NCBI GenBank assembly: GCA_947184155.2
Contig: CAMXCT020000119.1
Span: 1 to 64,000 of the forward strand
DNA length: 64,000 nucleotides
DNA from: Cladocopium goreaui
Lineage: Eukaryota > Sar > Dinophyceae > Suessiales > Symbiodiniaceae
Direction of reading: 5' to 3'
Position 1 is the first letter of the stretch. Each line of letters opens with the position of its first letter. Of this stretch, positions 9,483-19,817 are shown piece after piece. The notes under the pieces were generated by a model. The model saw nothing but the letters and a program-made list of their open reading frames with translations. It ran no database searches and had not been told where the DNA came from. The position numbers and the translations under genes were made by a program.

Positions 9483-11961
9483 AAGTGGTGCTTCCCATAG
9501 CTCCCATGTTAAAGAAAAAGATGCATCTCCACCCAAAAGGACTAAGTATTCCAAAGTTCACCCATACGCTATCATCAGCCTATTTGATGGCGTTGGCTCC
9601 GCTATTCCGGCCATTACTACTGCTATTGGATGTGCCCCCCGCATCATTATTGTTGCAGAATGTGATCCCATCCTCAGGCAGCTAGTTGGTGAACAATTCT
9701 CCCTTCGAACTGATGGCGAATGGACCCAGTCCAGCAAAGACACTTACACGCTCTATGCCGACGATGTACGACAGCTTCTCCGAAATCAATGTCGAATACT
9801 CAAGGAAGCATTTGCATTAGCTGGGCCACACTGTCGTTGGTTTGTAATCGCAGGCTCACCCTGCCAGGATTTGACCCCAGCCGGCCGACTGAAAGGACTT
9901 CTTGGACTCACTGGTCATTGTAGCTCTCTCTTCTACTATGTCTATGTAATCTTGTGGATTTTGCAAATGAACTATCCGCTGGAGTACATCCGTTTTTTGC
10001 TTGAAAATGCAGGTGCAATGCTCGATATCCATCGTAAAGCAATCCTGCGGGCCCTTGGACTCAACCCTGATTTGACCCCAGATAGCCTCCGCGTTGATCC
10101 GAAAAATACACATGGTATAAGACGTAACAGATTTTACTTTCGCAACTACCAAGATTGCGTCAAAGTCTCCAAGACGGTTGTCCTTGAACCAAATGACAGA
10201 GAGGGGCCTTTGCTAGATTTTAATGGCCACCCGATTCCATTCGGACCACTCCTCCGTGTTAGATCCGTCCTGGGACACAATGTGTATCAGCTATCTTGGA
10301 CGTCATATCAACCAATCTCTCTCATATGGGACTACCTTTTCTGGGGCGATAAAGCTCAATTCCAACACAAAACCAAAATGCACTCCAGTGACGTCATCCC
10401 CGCCCTTGACTTTGAGAAATCTTTGCCACCACATTACCTGCGTGCATGGAATCGTTTCCTACAGTCTCTTCGACAAAAAAATGTGAACACCATTGATAGA
10501 GACCGACTTGTCCGTGCTATCCTGCCGATATTCCATCATCCCCACATCAAAGCACCCATGAGGATCCTGCTCTGTGACGAGGTTGAAAAATTGGCTGGAT
10601 TACATAATCACTTTGACCGGGTTCATGCTCATCGCCAGCTCCTCACTGAGTTTACAGTTAGAAACTACTGCGGCAACAGCTTTCATCCGGAATACATCCA
10701 AGCTGCAGTAGGGCACCCCGAGCGTCTACGCAGTTGGCTGGCTGAACCTGCTGAATCTGACACCAAGCAGGCATGGTCAGGAGTCGCTCATCCGAAACAA
10801 GCTCGCGCTCAATACCAAGCCTTGCGTGAACAAGTACAAACCTTGGCACGAGAACAACGCATTAGGGATTTCTCCTCCAAACAGGTTGGCCTAGATCCAA
10901 TGCCAGAACTCCCAATCCATGCGCTCGAAGGCCACTTGGCTCCAGTCATGCCGACTGTTTTGCCTAAGCAACTGCTACCCGTTACCCGCAAGTTTCATCC
11001 CGCCGACCTAGGCGTCATTGATGACAAACCACCATCACAACTCTCGCCAATTGCAATCCAACTCCTTCAGCAGAAACAAATGGAAAGCATCCTCATCGGA
11101 ATGAAGTTCTTTGGAGCAGGCATTGGAAGAGCTGAAGATCTGCTACAATTCTTCTTTGGTCGCAATTATGACGCTGTGGTTGAACGCCATTGCCCTCAGA
11201 CCAAGGAATGGATCTCCTGCAAACTTCAATCTGTTGGGCAATGCGCCTCCACCATGACACAAGTCTTGCTTTGGCTATACTCCTTACTACATCATGAACA
11301 AGTTTCTGTCCATTTTGTTCATATTACTGACTGGGAAGACCAAGCAAACATTGCTACCTTCGGTGATGCGCCTGCCCAATGGACGATCTACTGCGTTCAG
11401 TTCCCACGCTCGCGTACTTTTCATCTTGACACAGCCGCGTGGAATTGTCATACCCGAGTTGACATCCCATGGCAGCAATCGACTCACCCTGTTGTGTTTA
11501 CAACTGCTCCTATTCCGTTCAGCTGCACCAACCCCAACTGCATCTGGTTTGCTGTTCCCTACGGACCTAAAGGACAATACCTAGTTTGCCATAGATTCAT
11601 TGGCACCTTCCTTTATAACCAGTGCATCGTGTGCTTTTTAGCTTGGATGGTCGAACAAGCCTCCTGCAGCATACACGCAACTGCGAGTTCTTATCCTGAA
11701 CTTCATGGTTGTATGTTTATTGACAATGAAGGTAACGTCGCTGTTGCTGCCCCACACGATTGGAGAGTTGATGACACTACAGGATACAAAACATGTCTGA
11801 TCAAAGCATCGATTGATAACCGTGTCTTCAAGTACCCGGAGCATAAGGATAATCTTCCAAATATTAACCCTATTGGAAAAGTCAGTCAGGAACTTGCATG
11901 TAGCTGGTGCACAGATGATGCCCCCCCAGACACTGCCTTTTTTATCTGTTCTCTGAACTAG
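9295..11961 (+). CDS. LINE ORF1 with DNMT3-like cytosine-5 methyltransferase domain
   Basis: The real coding part starts near 9362; the earlier part of this frame is out of register. Residue numbers count from 9295. Motif I LFDGVGSAIPAIT is at about 95, the catalytic motif IV AGSPCQDLTPAG at about 186 (Cys about 189), the ENAG version of motif VI at about 236, and the motif VIII-like RRNRFYFRN at about 275. The GSPC-x-DL context resembles DNMT3 more than DNMT1. A basic PPKR segment precedes the domain and may aid nuclear entry. Residues 290-888 have no recognised fold; a CSWC motif lies near the end. The stop at 11959-11961 is 14 bases before the ORF2 ATG. It probably methylates DNA, perhaps the element's own copies; activity is unproven. 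Confidence 0.75.
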   Translation: MQQSLIFTMMRCWSRIILVYVLSVQMQEHPPTETVQSNLNAFCDNTSPSDIYAAGLRPSDIGKSGASHSSHVKEKDASPPKRTKYSKVHPYAIISLFDGVGSAIPAITTAIGCAPRIIIVAECDPILRQLVGEQFSLRTDGEWTQSSKDTYTLYADDVRQLLRNQCRILKEAFALAGPHCRWFVIAGSPCQDLTPAGRLKGLLGLTGHCSSLFYYVYVILWILQMNYPLEYIRFLLENAGAMLDIHRKAILRALGLNPDLTPDSLRVDPKNTHGIRRNRFYFRNYQDCVKVSKTVVLEPNDREGPLLDFNGHPIPFGPLLRVRSVLGHNVYQLSWTSYQPISLIWDYLFWGDKAQFQHKTKMHSSDVIPALDFEKSLPPHYLRAWNRFLQSLRQKNVNTIDRDRLVRAILPIFHHPHIKAPMRILLCDEVEKLAGLHNHFDRVHAHRQLLTEFTVRNYCGNSFHPEYIQAAVGHPERLRSWLAEPAESDTKQAWSGVAHPKQARAQYQALREQVQTLAREQRIRDFSSKQVGLDPMPELPIHALEGHLAPVMPTVLPKQLLPVTRKFHPADLGVIDDKPPSQLSPIAIQLLQQKQMESILIGMKFFGAGIGRAEDLLQFFFGRNYDAVVERHCPQTKEWISCKLQSVGQCASTMTQVLLWLYSLLHHEQVSVHFVHITDWEDQANIATFGDAPAQWTIYCVQFPRSRTFHLDTAAWNCHTRVDIPWQQSTHPVVFTTAPIPFSCTNPNCIWFAVPYGPKGQYLVCHRFIGTFLYNQCIVCFLAWMVEQASCSIHATASSYPELHGCMFIDNEGNVAVAAPHDWRVDDTTGYKTCLIKASIDNRVFKYPEHKDNLPNINPIGKVSQELACSWCTDDAPPDTAFFICSLN

Positions 11962-11975
11962 TGTCCCCATCAGCC

Positions 11976-14900
11976 ATGCAGCGCCTCGGGACTGTTGCGA
12001 AACCTCTGCTGCTCGAGTTTCGCAACGCTTGGTCCCGGCAAATTCGAGCATTGTACTCACTTCAATTTCTGACCAAATGCCCAAAGAGCCTTCACTGCTT
12101 GCAATCGCTGTCTTTCCTGACGCATGTACTCCAGATTCCCGCACCATGGCCAATGTTGGATACTCAGACAGTTGCTGATAAATGTGGCATCAGCAGTGAA
12201 TGTTTTTCCCAATCTAGGCAATCCCTTGCGCAAGCACTAGCCAACTCTTCAGAGTTTAGCCTGCTTTGTGCCGAAGTCCTCAAATACCGTCTAGAAAAGA
12301 AACAAGACTGCTGTACAGCCCTCAAGCACTTAACCACATGGAATGTATCAGGTTGGAGAACTTTGCAATGGACTCACCCCAAGACGCAAGCCATCCTCCG
12401 CCGAGCCCGGCATGGCATAGTCTGCCTTCAAGAAACTAGATGGACGACTAGTACTGCTACGAACTTCCTTCAAACTTACCCTGGCTTTAATATTGCACAT
12501 TCCCCAGCGATTGTCACTGAGAATGGAGGCCTCTCTGGAGGGGTAGCCATATTGATTCCGTGCTCCTTTCGGTTGCTACAAGAAATTGTGATCACACCTG
12601 GAAAACTTCTTGCCGCACAGGTCCAAACCAGAACCGATTGCTTTTGGGTGATCTCAGCCTATTGTCACCCCCGCAGTGCTAAAGAAGACTGTGAAGCGCT
12701 TGCCTCATGGCTTGCTAATCATCAGGATCATCCTGACCCCTTCTTCATCGTCGGAGACTTTAATCATGGTAATCACCTCTCCCTTGACGCTTGGCACCGT
12801 ATCTTAAGCTGCGCTCAGGGCGACGACATCGTCAAAGACGAACCAACCTATTGGGGTCCGAGCGGCTCGTCATCAATCGACAAAGTCATACTCCCAACTG
12901 AATATATGAACCGAGGATTAATCCAGTATCAAGTGTACTATGATCGTCTCTTCGAAGCTGCTGGACATGCGTGTATAGCCATTCATTTGCGCCATAGGCC
13001 ACCAGTTGCTAGTAGCCCAGACCTGCCCGTACACATGACCATACCTGCAAGTGTCTTCCAACCGGGAAAAGACCGACATGACACCCGGCAAGTGTGGCCG
13101 TCACTACAATCGCTGGTTCGCCGACTTTGTCTTGTCTCCCAACCCACCTTTGAATCCCTCCAAACTTTATTATGGCAATGGTGGATGTCACTCCCCAAGC
13201 GACCACGGGACTTCAACATTCTGAGGAAGTATCTCCAGTCTGACAAGCCACGTCTCAATGTCTCCAAACGGTTGCTACTAGAGCTCCTGACGACCCTTCC
13301 AGGCTTCCGCCCTTCCCTAGAAGAATATTGTCAATCATCCAATGTAATCGTGGTTCCTCGTACCTTCCTTTGGAAGTGTTTCGAGCTCCTCGATCTACAG
13401 TTGCAACAACAACATTTTATCACAAGAAATAGAGATGAAACTACCCGCAGTCGTGGCTTGGGCACTACTGCCCCTCTGTGGCAAAGATTACGAGCTAGCT
13501 GCCCACGGACAGTCTTTTATAATGGTCCTATCCTTGACGGTGCAGGAAATCAGTGCCAAACTGACCTGGACTTGTCCGCAGCCATGCTTGCCACTCGCAA
13601 GTTCTGGTTCCAACCACCAGTTAAATATGATCCTGAGTGGACTGACTACTTGGAACAGTATAAAGCACAAGCCCAACCCTGGCCACATGTTCCTCCACCC
13701 GACGCGGAAGACTTAATCCGAACAATTCTCACCACCAATGATTCTTCCCCAGGCCCAGACGGAATACCCTATGCGGCATGGCGACTTCACCCAGGTGTGT
13801 CATCTGAAGCAATGATTACGCACCTTCAGGACATCTGTAGATCCTCAGTCCCTCCCCCGTGTTCAGTCCAGGCATGGATCCCTAAAGCCAAAATGGGCCC
13901 CACGGCTGATAATTTCCGTCCACTGGGCATGCCATCGACATTTGAGAGAGTCATAGATGGGAGCATCGCAACAGTCATGACCAGAGCCATTGCTCCGCTA
14001 CTTCACCCCTCTCAAACGGTGTTGAATGTATTTCGCGAACCTCAAAGTGCTGTCCAATCAGTCCAATCCGTTCTCGACCAAGATGCACCGTGTGCATGCC
14101 TGTCTTTGGACCTCTCCAAAGCATTTGAAAGGATCAACCCCTACTGGATTTTACAAATCTTATCAGCATGTAAAGCCCCCTGGTGGATCATCATGTACAC
14201 CCGACATATACTCCTTTTCCGAAGATGTCGGCACAAGGTTCAAGGCAAGTTGTTACCCTCAAAGATGATTGTCACAGGCGTGGACATGGGTCGATCTTTT
14301 TCAGTCCTGCTCTTTTGCGTTGCCATGGATCCCGTCTTGACCTATCTCAACCGAATCCCCGGCATGCTGACAGTTCAAGGGTATGTGGATGACACCACAA
14401 TGGTAGGTGATACCACCGCCGGCATGCAATGGCTGTCAGACGCCTGGCAAGCTTGTACCCGATTGAAATCCGCTGGCATCCAAATAGATGAACACCATTG
14501 CTGGCAAACCAGTGGAATCAATATGCATGCTGCGTGCTCTGGTCAACTCGACCACTACCCCCCACTAAAGTGGACACAAAGCTTACCAGGGCATGCTACG
14601 CTGCGACAAGCATTGGTTCACAGGGCAGGTTACAACACCACCACTATTGTGTGCCGGGCTAATTTGTTTGTATGCCTTACCCCAATCGAGGTGGATATAG
14701 TAGTTGCCGGAGGACATCTTGCTAAAATTGAACCACTTTTTCTAGTCCAGTGTAAGTGCTCCAACAAGTGCAGTGTACTGGTCAACCACCCAGCCTCCCA
14801 AAGCACTCTCAATGCGCTAGAATGCTCCAATTGGGGAGCGCACCTCATTGAGGGAAAAACTACTGCGCTAGGTCTACTGCTATATGGAAAATACGCCCGT

Positions 14901-17054
14901 AGCCATCAAGGGTGGACCCCGGTTGAGGAATTAATAGGCACACAAGCCATTAACCCCAAAGCCATGTCAAAAGCTAACCATCGGCTCGCCCTTTTCGCCA
15001 CACCTGCGCACTCCGTGGTGCAAAGAAGCCTTGCCAATAATTGCTTTATTCTCTCCCTTAATATTTACCAAAGTACATATTTTGGCTTTACTCCGGATGA
15101 CATTAATTTATACCAACAGCGCTCTGCGAAACTCATTCTTGGACGACCATGGTTAGCGGCTCGGTATCTCCCACACATATTTAGGTGGTTAGGTGTTGCT
15201 CCTGCGCTGGACCCAGCAGTTACACTCACCGCCGCATGTTTGGGCTATTGGCTTAGACAGAATGGCTCCACCGCCTTTCTCTCACCGGGGTACCCGGATG
15301 TAGGGACAAGGCAAGGAGCGGTTGTCCAACGAATATTTCGCACATGGATCCCCCTACTCGGCCTTGACACAGTCGGCAACTTGTTACGCATCATTGCAGG
15401 CCAGAATACCAGAAAAAAGCACTTCCAATTTTTGCGTCAGCTTAAAAATAGTCTTTATGAGGCCATCCAAGGGCACGCGCTGCAATATCTGCAGTCAAGA
15501 GTAAGCATACAACTCATGCCAGGCGGGGTCTCGTGGACTTGGTTAACCCGATTAGCCACAGTGCCTAAACTTGCTGTTAATGGAGTCGCGCGCTTTGCTG
15601 TGTTACGGTGGGCAGTGAATGAAGATGATGATGAATGCCTGCGGCTTCGTCTTGCAAACTCCCTTCAGGCTGAGCAGCCATGCCAGCTCTGTGGAATTCC
15701 CACCCGGTTGTACCCGCTAGGACTTAATTTTACCCCAGCCTGTGAGAAATGCTGCCATGACCATGATATTAATGCCACCACTCTGCACACTAGTGAGACA
15801 TGGGGAATACCTACCACATCCCCCTGGCACGCCATCGCGAAATCTAATCGAGGATCCTATTCCATTTCTGCCTCATGGCGTGACCGTGCGCGCAATCTCG
15901 CCCCCTGCGTAGCGTGCGGGTATGGAGATAACTCTTCTCAGCATTGGGCTCGTTTCTGCGTGGTGCCCGTCCTAGTTGCCAATCAATTGTCACCATCCCC
16001 CAGCCCAGTGAACTCATTGGATCAGTTAGCCCGAGACGATACAACCGGATGCGTAATAGCAAGCCACATTCTACACCAGTTCCGCCGGCTTCTGCTTGAG
16101 CATGGAGGTATGCAGCATGCGCCATCCTCTGTCCCCTTAAACATTACCGAATGGCTAACCCGCCTACATGACAATGCCCTGCAAGCGATCCCAACTCGCT
16201 ATCTCCCCGAGTCTGCTTCTCCAGTTAAACCCCAGTGTGTAAGTGCGGACAGCAATTTTCATCCTTGCCACATGCAAACAGCGGCTAATGAAGCAGTCCA
16301 TCTCCACTCGGCAGCACTCCCTGATCTAGTCTGCACAGCTACCGCATCCGTTGCCTTGGATCAACCCATCGCAATGCTCCCGCTTGGACATCCATGGCTT
16401 AGCCTCATTGCTCCGGCCCGAACCCGAGTCGCTGGATTCCGCCCTAATGCTAAGATTGCACCAGCCTGTCCTAACTCGCCTGATTCCTTTTGTACAGTTA
16501 CTGCTCTTCAACCCATCAGCCCAGGGGAATTAATTTTAGCCACCCCTTCTGATGATGCATCATCCGAACCCTCTATACAGATCGTAGGTCAATTTGATGG
16601 TAGCTGTATGCACGAAGACGCCTTAGGGGGTGCTGGTTATGTCCTATATGTCATAGAAGGTGGTCGGTCTCGTGTCATTGCATGTCGGTCAGTTGCCTTG
16701 CCGCATTGTTCAGATAATATAGAAGCGGAAATTATGGCCTGTATGTATCTGGTTGAAGAAACATCTGTTGTTGTCAAACAGCTCTTGTCCAGCCGCGGCC
16801 TCACGCCTAAGATAGTCATCCAAGGAGATATCCTCCCTGTCATCAAGTACTTCCAATTTGCAGGCCGTCTCCGACGACTAGATATGCATCAACCACTGGA
16901 ATTCATTCGAGCAACCGTAAGCCTGCACCTCCCTGGTTGCCTTTTTATTTACTTGCCACGAGTTGCTAACATAGGAGCGACCCTTCGGCATTCAAGCGGA
17001 ATACTGGCCCGGTGTCCATCAAACCATCATTCCCCACAGGCCTCTTTCAAGTAG
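11976..17054 (+). CDS. LINE ORF2: AP endonuclease, reverse transcriptase, CCHC, RNase H
   Basis: The first ATG is at 11976; the frame is open from 11961. Residues count from 11961. The endonuclease/exonuclease/phosphatase domain is at about 123-345 with TTWNVSGW, CLQET, VGDFNH (about 263) and SSSIDKV. The RT lies at about 575-850, with WIPKAKMGPTADNFRPL, SLDLSKAFERI (motif A) and YVDD at about 808-811. A CxxC pair is at about 1240 and a C-x2-C-x8-H-x4-C knuckle at about 1315. RNase H at about 1543-1690 has QFDGSC and DNIEAEI. This is the canonical LINE replication protein. The 14-base gap after ORF1 suggests coupled termination and reinitiation. The reading frame is intact over 1,690 codons, so the insertion may be young. 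Confidence 0.88.
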   Translation: MQRLGTVAKPLLLEFRNAWSRQIRALYSLQFLTKCPKSLHCLQSLSFLTHVLQIPAPWPMLDTQTVADKCGISSECFSQSRQSLAQALANSSEFSLLCAEVLKYRLEKKQDCCTALKHLTTWNVSGWRTLQWTHPKTQAILRRARHGIVCLQETRWTTSTATNFLQTYPGFNIAHSPAIVTENGGLSGGVAILIPCSFRLLQEIVITPGKLLAAQVQTRTDCFWVISAYCHPRSAKEDCEALASWLANHQDHPDPFFIVGDFNHGNHLSLDAWHRILSCAQGDDIVKDEPTYWGPSGSSSIDKVILPTEYMNRGLIQYQVYYDRLFEAAGHACIAIHLRHRPPVASSPDLPVHMTIPASVFQPGKDRHDTRQVWPSLQSLVRRLCLVSQPTFESLQTLLWQWWMSLPKRPRDFNILRKYLQSDKPRLNVSKRLLLELLTTLPGFRPSLEEYCQSSNVIVVPRTFLWKCFELLDLQLQQQHFITRNRDETTRSRGLGTTAPLWQRLRASCPRTVFYNGPILDGAGNQCQTDLDLSAAMLATRKFWFQPPVKYDPEWTDYLEQYKAQAQPWPHVPPPDAEDLIRTILTTNDSSPGPDGIPYAAWRLHPGVSSEAMITHLQDICRSSVPPPCSVQAWIPKAKMGPTADNFRPLGMPSTFERVIDGSIATVMTRAIAPLLHPSQTVLNVFREPQSAVQSVQSVLDQDAPCACLSLDLSKAFERINPYWILQILSACKAPWWIIMYTRHILLFRRCRHKVQGKLLPSKMIVTGVDMGRSFSVLLFCVAMDPVLTYLNRIPGMLTVQGYVDDTTMVGDTTAGMQWLSDAWQACTRLKSAGIQIDEHHCWQTSGINMHAACSGQLDHYPPLKWTQSLPGHATLRQALVHRAGYNTTTIVCRANLFVCLTPIEVDIVVAGGHLAKIEPLFLVQCKCSNKCSVLVNHPASQSTLNALECSNWGAHLIEGKTTALGLLLYGKYARSHQGWTPVEELIGTQAINPKAMSKANHRLALFATPAHSVVQRSLANNCFILSLNIYQSTYFGFTPDDINLYQQRSAKLILGRPWLAARYLPHIFRWLGVAPALDPAVTLTAACLGYWLRQNGSTAFLSPGYPDVGTRQGAVVQRIFRTWIPLLGLDTVGNLLRIIAGQNTRKKHFQFLRQLKNSLYEAIQGHALQYLQSRVSIQLMPGGVSWTWLTRLATVPKLAVNGVARFAVLRWAVNEDDDECLRLRLANSLQAEQPCQLCGIPTRLYPLGLNFTPACEKCCHDHDINATTLHTSETWGIPTTSPWHAIAKSNRGSYSISASWRDRARNLAPCVACGYGDNSSQHWARFCVVPVLVANQLSPSPSPVNSLDQLARDDTTGCVIASHILHQFRRLLLEHGGMQHAPSSVPLNITEWLTRLHDNALQAIPTRYLPESASPVKPQCVSADSNFHPCHMQTAANEAVHLHSAALPDLVCTATASVALDQPIAMLPLGHPWLSLIAPARTRVAGFRPNAKIAPACPNSPDSFCTVTALQPISPGELILATPSDDASSEPSIQIVGQFDGSCMHEDALGGAGYVLYVIEGGRSRVIACRSVALPHCSDNIEAEIMACMYLVEETSVVVKQLLSSRGLTPKIVIQGDILPVIKYFQFAGRLRRLDMHQPLEFIRATVSLHLPGCLFIYLPRVANIGATLRHSSGILARCPSNHHSPQASFK

Positions 17055-18109
17055 GAGGCTTTCACATCCAAAGTCTTGAACAGCCTTGGAGCCAGCCGAC
17101 ACTTACCCTAGTTGAGAGACCCAGCATTGATCATGGCCTCCTCCGTAAACACGTGACCCTCAACCCCCAACACCGCCAGCTGATTGAATCCTATCTTTCC
17201 CCGTGTCTACCGCAAAACGCCAGTATTGAAATTGACTATTCCCCCAAGGCTACTGATAACCATGGACGGAGATATTGCTGCACGATAGGAGGCCAGCGTC
17301 TGCCGAGAGTCGCCAGACTTTTACTGTTCGGACAAAATCACTGCGAAATTGACCTTAAAGGGTCCTTTTATGAACTTGTCCGACGCCTGGGATTACTCTT
17401 TGTTCCAGACCTAGTACCCCTCCCAACCATTGATGAGTTTCGCGCACAGCTAGTCCGTGACCTCTATATTCAGAAAGTAGCAGCAATATGCCCTGACATC
17501 ATCAAGCAACTCCCACTGAGAATCATTAACAGCTCCTGGGATGCTACATGCCGATATCTTAGCTCTATGGTGGATGGTTCCCCAGGTGCAATTGTGAGCG
17601 CAATCCTTTGCCAACTTTGGGATTTGAGTACAACATTGACTACTCAACTGCTGCCGCGTTTCCGCCCAGAGTTCCAGAATAATCAGAATGACAGCGCGTT
17701 TAGATTGCTAGAGTACTTTGAATCCATGATCGTCGAAGACACCATTCATGCTCTAATTGCTCGACACCCAACACAGTCCTTGGTGTGGCTGCACGATGGC
17801 TTCTTAGTTGCTCCCCCGCCTCCCGAACGCATGCTCAGGCAAATCGAAGAAGAAGTCCTGTCCAAGCATCAGCTCTACTTTGATCAGTCATGGTTCAAAG
17901 TCACCTCGCTGACAGCTGCGCGCAACGAATACGTAAATACCCTCAAGCAGACCGCCAGTAGCCATGCTCTGGCCCTCTCCCGTCGTATACCCCACAAGTT
18001 GGAGCGTAAACATCGCGAGGCCCAAGGATCACCACAAATTTGTACCACCCCTCTGGAAGCTCTTGCTAAATTACGCGCTCGGCGTGAACGCCCCATGAGA
18101 GCAAGATGA
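16991..18109 (+). CDS. C-terminal extension of LINE ORF2 in the -1 frame
   Basis: No usable ATG opens it. The frame reads smoothly backwards into RNase H (ANIGA then DPSAFKRNTGP), so it is reached by a -1 frame change near 16980 or was fused before an indel. About 370 aa. Visible features are IEIDYSPKATDNHGRRY, EIDLKGSFYELVRR (an Asp in a strand-turn-helix setting) and LVWLHDGFLVAPPP, with a HD pair in a hydrophobic strand, followed by helices and a basic Arg-rich end. The spaced D and HD motifs recall polymerase palm motifs A and C, but this is pattern resemblance only. No family is assigned. Confidence 0.55.
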   Translation, partial: FKRNTGPVSIKPSFPTGLFQVGGFHIQSLEQPWSQPTLTLVERPSIDHGLLRKHVTLNPQHRQLIESYLSPCLPQNASIEIDYSPKATDNHGRRYCCTIGGQRLPRVARLLLFGQNHCEIDLKGSFYELVRRLGLLFVPDLVPLPTIDEFRAQLVRDLYIQKVAAICPDIIKQLPLRIINSSWDATCRYLSSMVDGSPGAIVSAILCQLWDLSTTLTTQLLPRFRPEFQNNQNDSAFRLLEYFESMIVEDTIHALIARHPTQSLVWLHDGFLVAPPPPERMLRQIEEEVLSKHQLYFDQSWFKVTSLTAARNEYVNTLKQTASSHALALSRRIPHKLERKHREAQGSPQICTTPLEALAKLRARRERPMRAR

Positions 18110-18300
18110 AATAGCTGCCAGACTACAGACAAGCGGCCTGCCATTACCTAGGTAGTGCCAGGTCATTTCAGAGTAGTTAGTGCTGATTGAGACCTCCAAT
18201 GACTGTCAATCCACCCTCATCAGCTCACTACATTAGTTGTACCTACCCCCTGTTAGCTAGCTCTAATGCCTCATGTATGCTGGTCAGGACAAGTGGAGTG

Positions 18301-18326
18301 GGCTCCCAGGGGTACCCTAGGTAGCC
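18301..18326 (+). repeat. GGGTACC-core hairpin
   Basis: GGCTCCCAGGGG pairs imperfectly with CCCTAGGTAGCC around GGTACC at 18311-18316. Confidence 0.5.
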
Positions 18327-18922
18327 TACCCTACTTGCGCATAGCACATGAGGACAGTTTAACCCTAAATTACGCCTCGGATAGGTGAGAGCCCATTCCA
18401 TGATTAAGTGAAGAAGCCCAAAGTGTTAGTGTGCACTAGCTGCGACTGCAAGGACGCCAATTAAGCTAGAATTTATGCTGCCCGCTAATCATACAGCACT
18501 CCTCAGCAAATACCCAGTGTCAGCCGCTCGCAGAGCGTCGGTCATGCCTAAGTACTGCCTCACTTATACTATCAAGATCCAGGCTGTAATAACTACTAGG
18601 CATAAGCCGTGTCCACCTCTCAGTGTGGTTACTGGACTCACAGTATAGCCTTATTTGTTTCGGTGCCCGGGTTGATCTCAGAGTGGTCAGAAAGAGTCAA
18701 CTTCCCACCCAGGGGAACAGGTGGGATGATTAAAAAAAAACCCAAAAAAAACATCGACCTCTATCTGCACTCTAGCACCTCCATAAACACGGTCACCGTG
18801 AGAACGAATGCAAAATAGTTTGCCCTTAGAGGAAGGACCAAGATTCAAACGTAGCACTTCCAGCTACACTGTTGGATGGAGTCATCCAGCACGTGTGCTC
18901 TGCAGCACCCAAATGCCTTACG

Positions 18923-18964
18923 ACCCTTTCTATTCCCGAGGGTACCTTGGGTAATGGAAAGGGT
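18923..18964 (+). repeat. Hairpin with CCC..GGTACC..GGG core
   Basis: Perfect 8-bp arms ACCCTTTC (18923-18930) and GAAAGGGT (18957-18964) enclose the near-palindrome CCCGAGGGTACCTTGGG (18935-18951) plus TAATG. Confidence 0.65.
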
Positions 18965-19701
18965 GCCACGACATGCATTAGGGTAAAGCGTAACCAGTTA
19001 CAGTGATCACTTGCTGACCTTTAAATACAGTCGTCCTGCTGTCCGTAAGCACGTTTGCAACAGGTCAAATTCTTTGTTTTTCTTGACCCCCTGATGCGCC
19101 GGCGTATTGTCACTGCACAATCGCTAGCCTATTGTTAAGTTTGGGGACTTAATTATTGTCTGGAACCTCCCTATCCTGGCCTCGTACCGACTGGAGTGGT
19201 GCCGTAGCCCCAGCCGAGCGATACTGCCCTTCAGGGTTACGTGCTATGGACATTGTTCTCCAAGTCGAACGAAGCATACCATAGTTACCAATTAATGACA
19301 CTTTTCCGTCCATGCTAAATGCCGGCAATGAAGGGTAGTTCTTGCGGCTGTGCACTCCCCCTGAGAAGACATGTCTTTTCTGATCGAGTCATAGTCGTGT
19401 CCAACAGCACACTGCCCTAGTGCCCACCCATAAGGTCACCTTCTAGCGTAACTGCCAGATGAAAGTTTCGTACAACTGGCTGCCACTTTGGACAGTGTTC
19501 TTCAGAATACAGTGCATCACCAGTCCATGAGCTCCCACTGTCTGAAAATGGTAGCAATTGGTCTGCGTCCGTACAGTCTTGTCCCATGCCAACCATTGTA
19601 TCCGTCGAACATACCTGTATATAACTCCAGTCATTCAAGGACCCCTGGGGTACCCAGTGCAGTTCAGTAGTTGTGAACTTGTTGATTTTATTGACAAGGC
19701 T

Positions 19702-19817
19702 CACTGGGGTACTCAGTGTAGTCCTTTGCTTGTTCTTGTCATCGCCTACTCCACCCAGTGTGCTCTTCTGGCCTGCCTCTGTGTAGTCGCTGTACCCAGG
19801 GGTACTCTGGGTTACAG
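19702..19817 (+). repeat. Two GGGTACT-core hairpins
   Basis: CACTG/CAGTG at 19702-19706 and 19714-19718 around GGGTACT. CTGTACCCAG/CTGGGTTACAG at 19790-19799 and 19807-19817 around a GGTACT core, with one bulged base. A related CCCTGGGGTACCCAG sits at 19643-19657. Confidence 0.55.

Larger units (their letters stand above)
9075..18109 (+). mobile_element. LINE-type retroelement carrying a DNA methyltransferase
   Basis: Three consecutive same-strand coding blocks with little or no spacing. ORF1 contains a DNMT3-like domain. ORF2 has an endonuclease, RT, CCHC and RNase H. A third frame continues from the end of ORF2. No LTR, integrase or recombinase is present, so the enzymology is that of target-primed LINEs. 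Comparison with the second DNMT copy (36495-39074) shows that this copy begins within the linker and lacks the ubiquitin-protease-like domain, consistent with 5' truncation. The 3' end is not defined; an A-rich run at about 18731-18750 could be part of it. Confidence 0.7.

Noticed and set aside
16991..18109. Calling the LINE extension a DNA or RNA polymerase
   Set aside because: Only two short motifs resemble palm motifs; not enough without a profile or structure.
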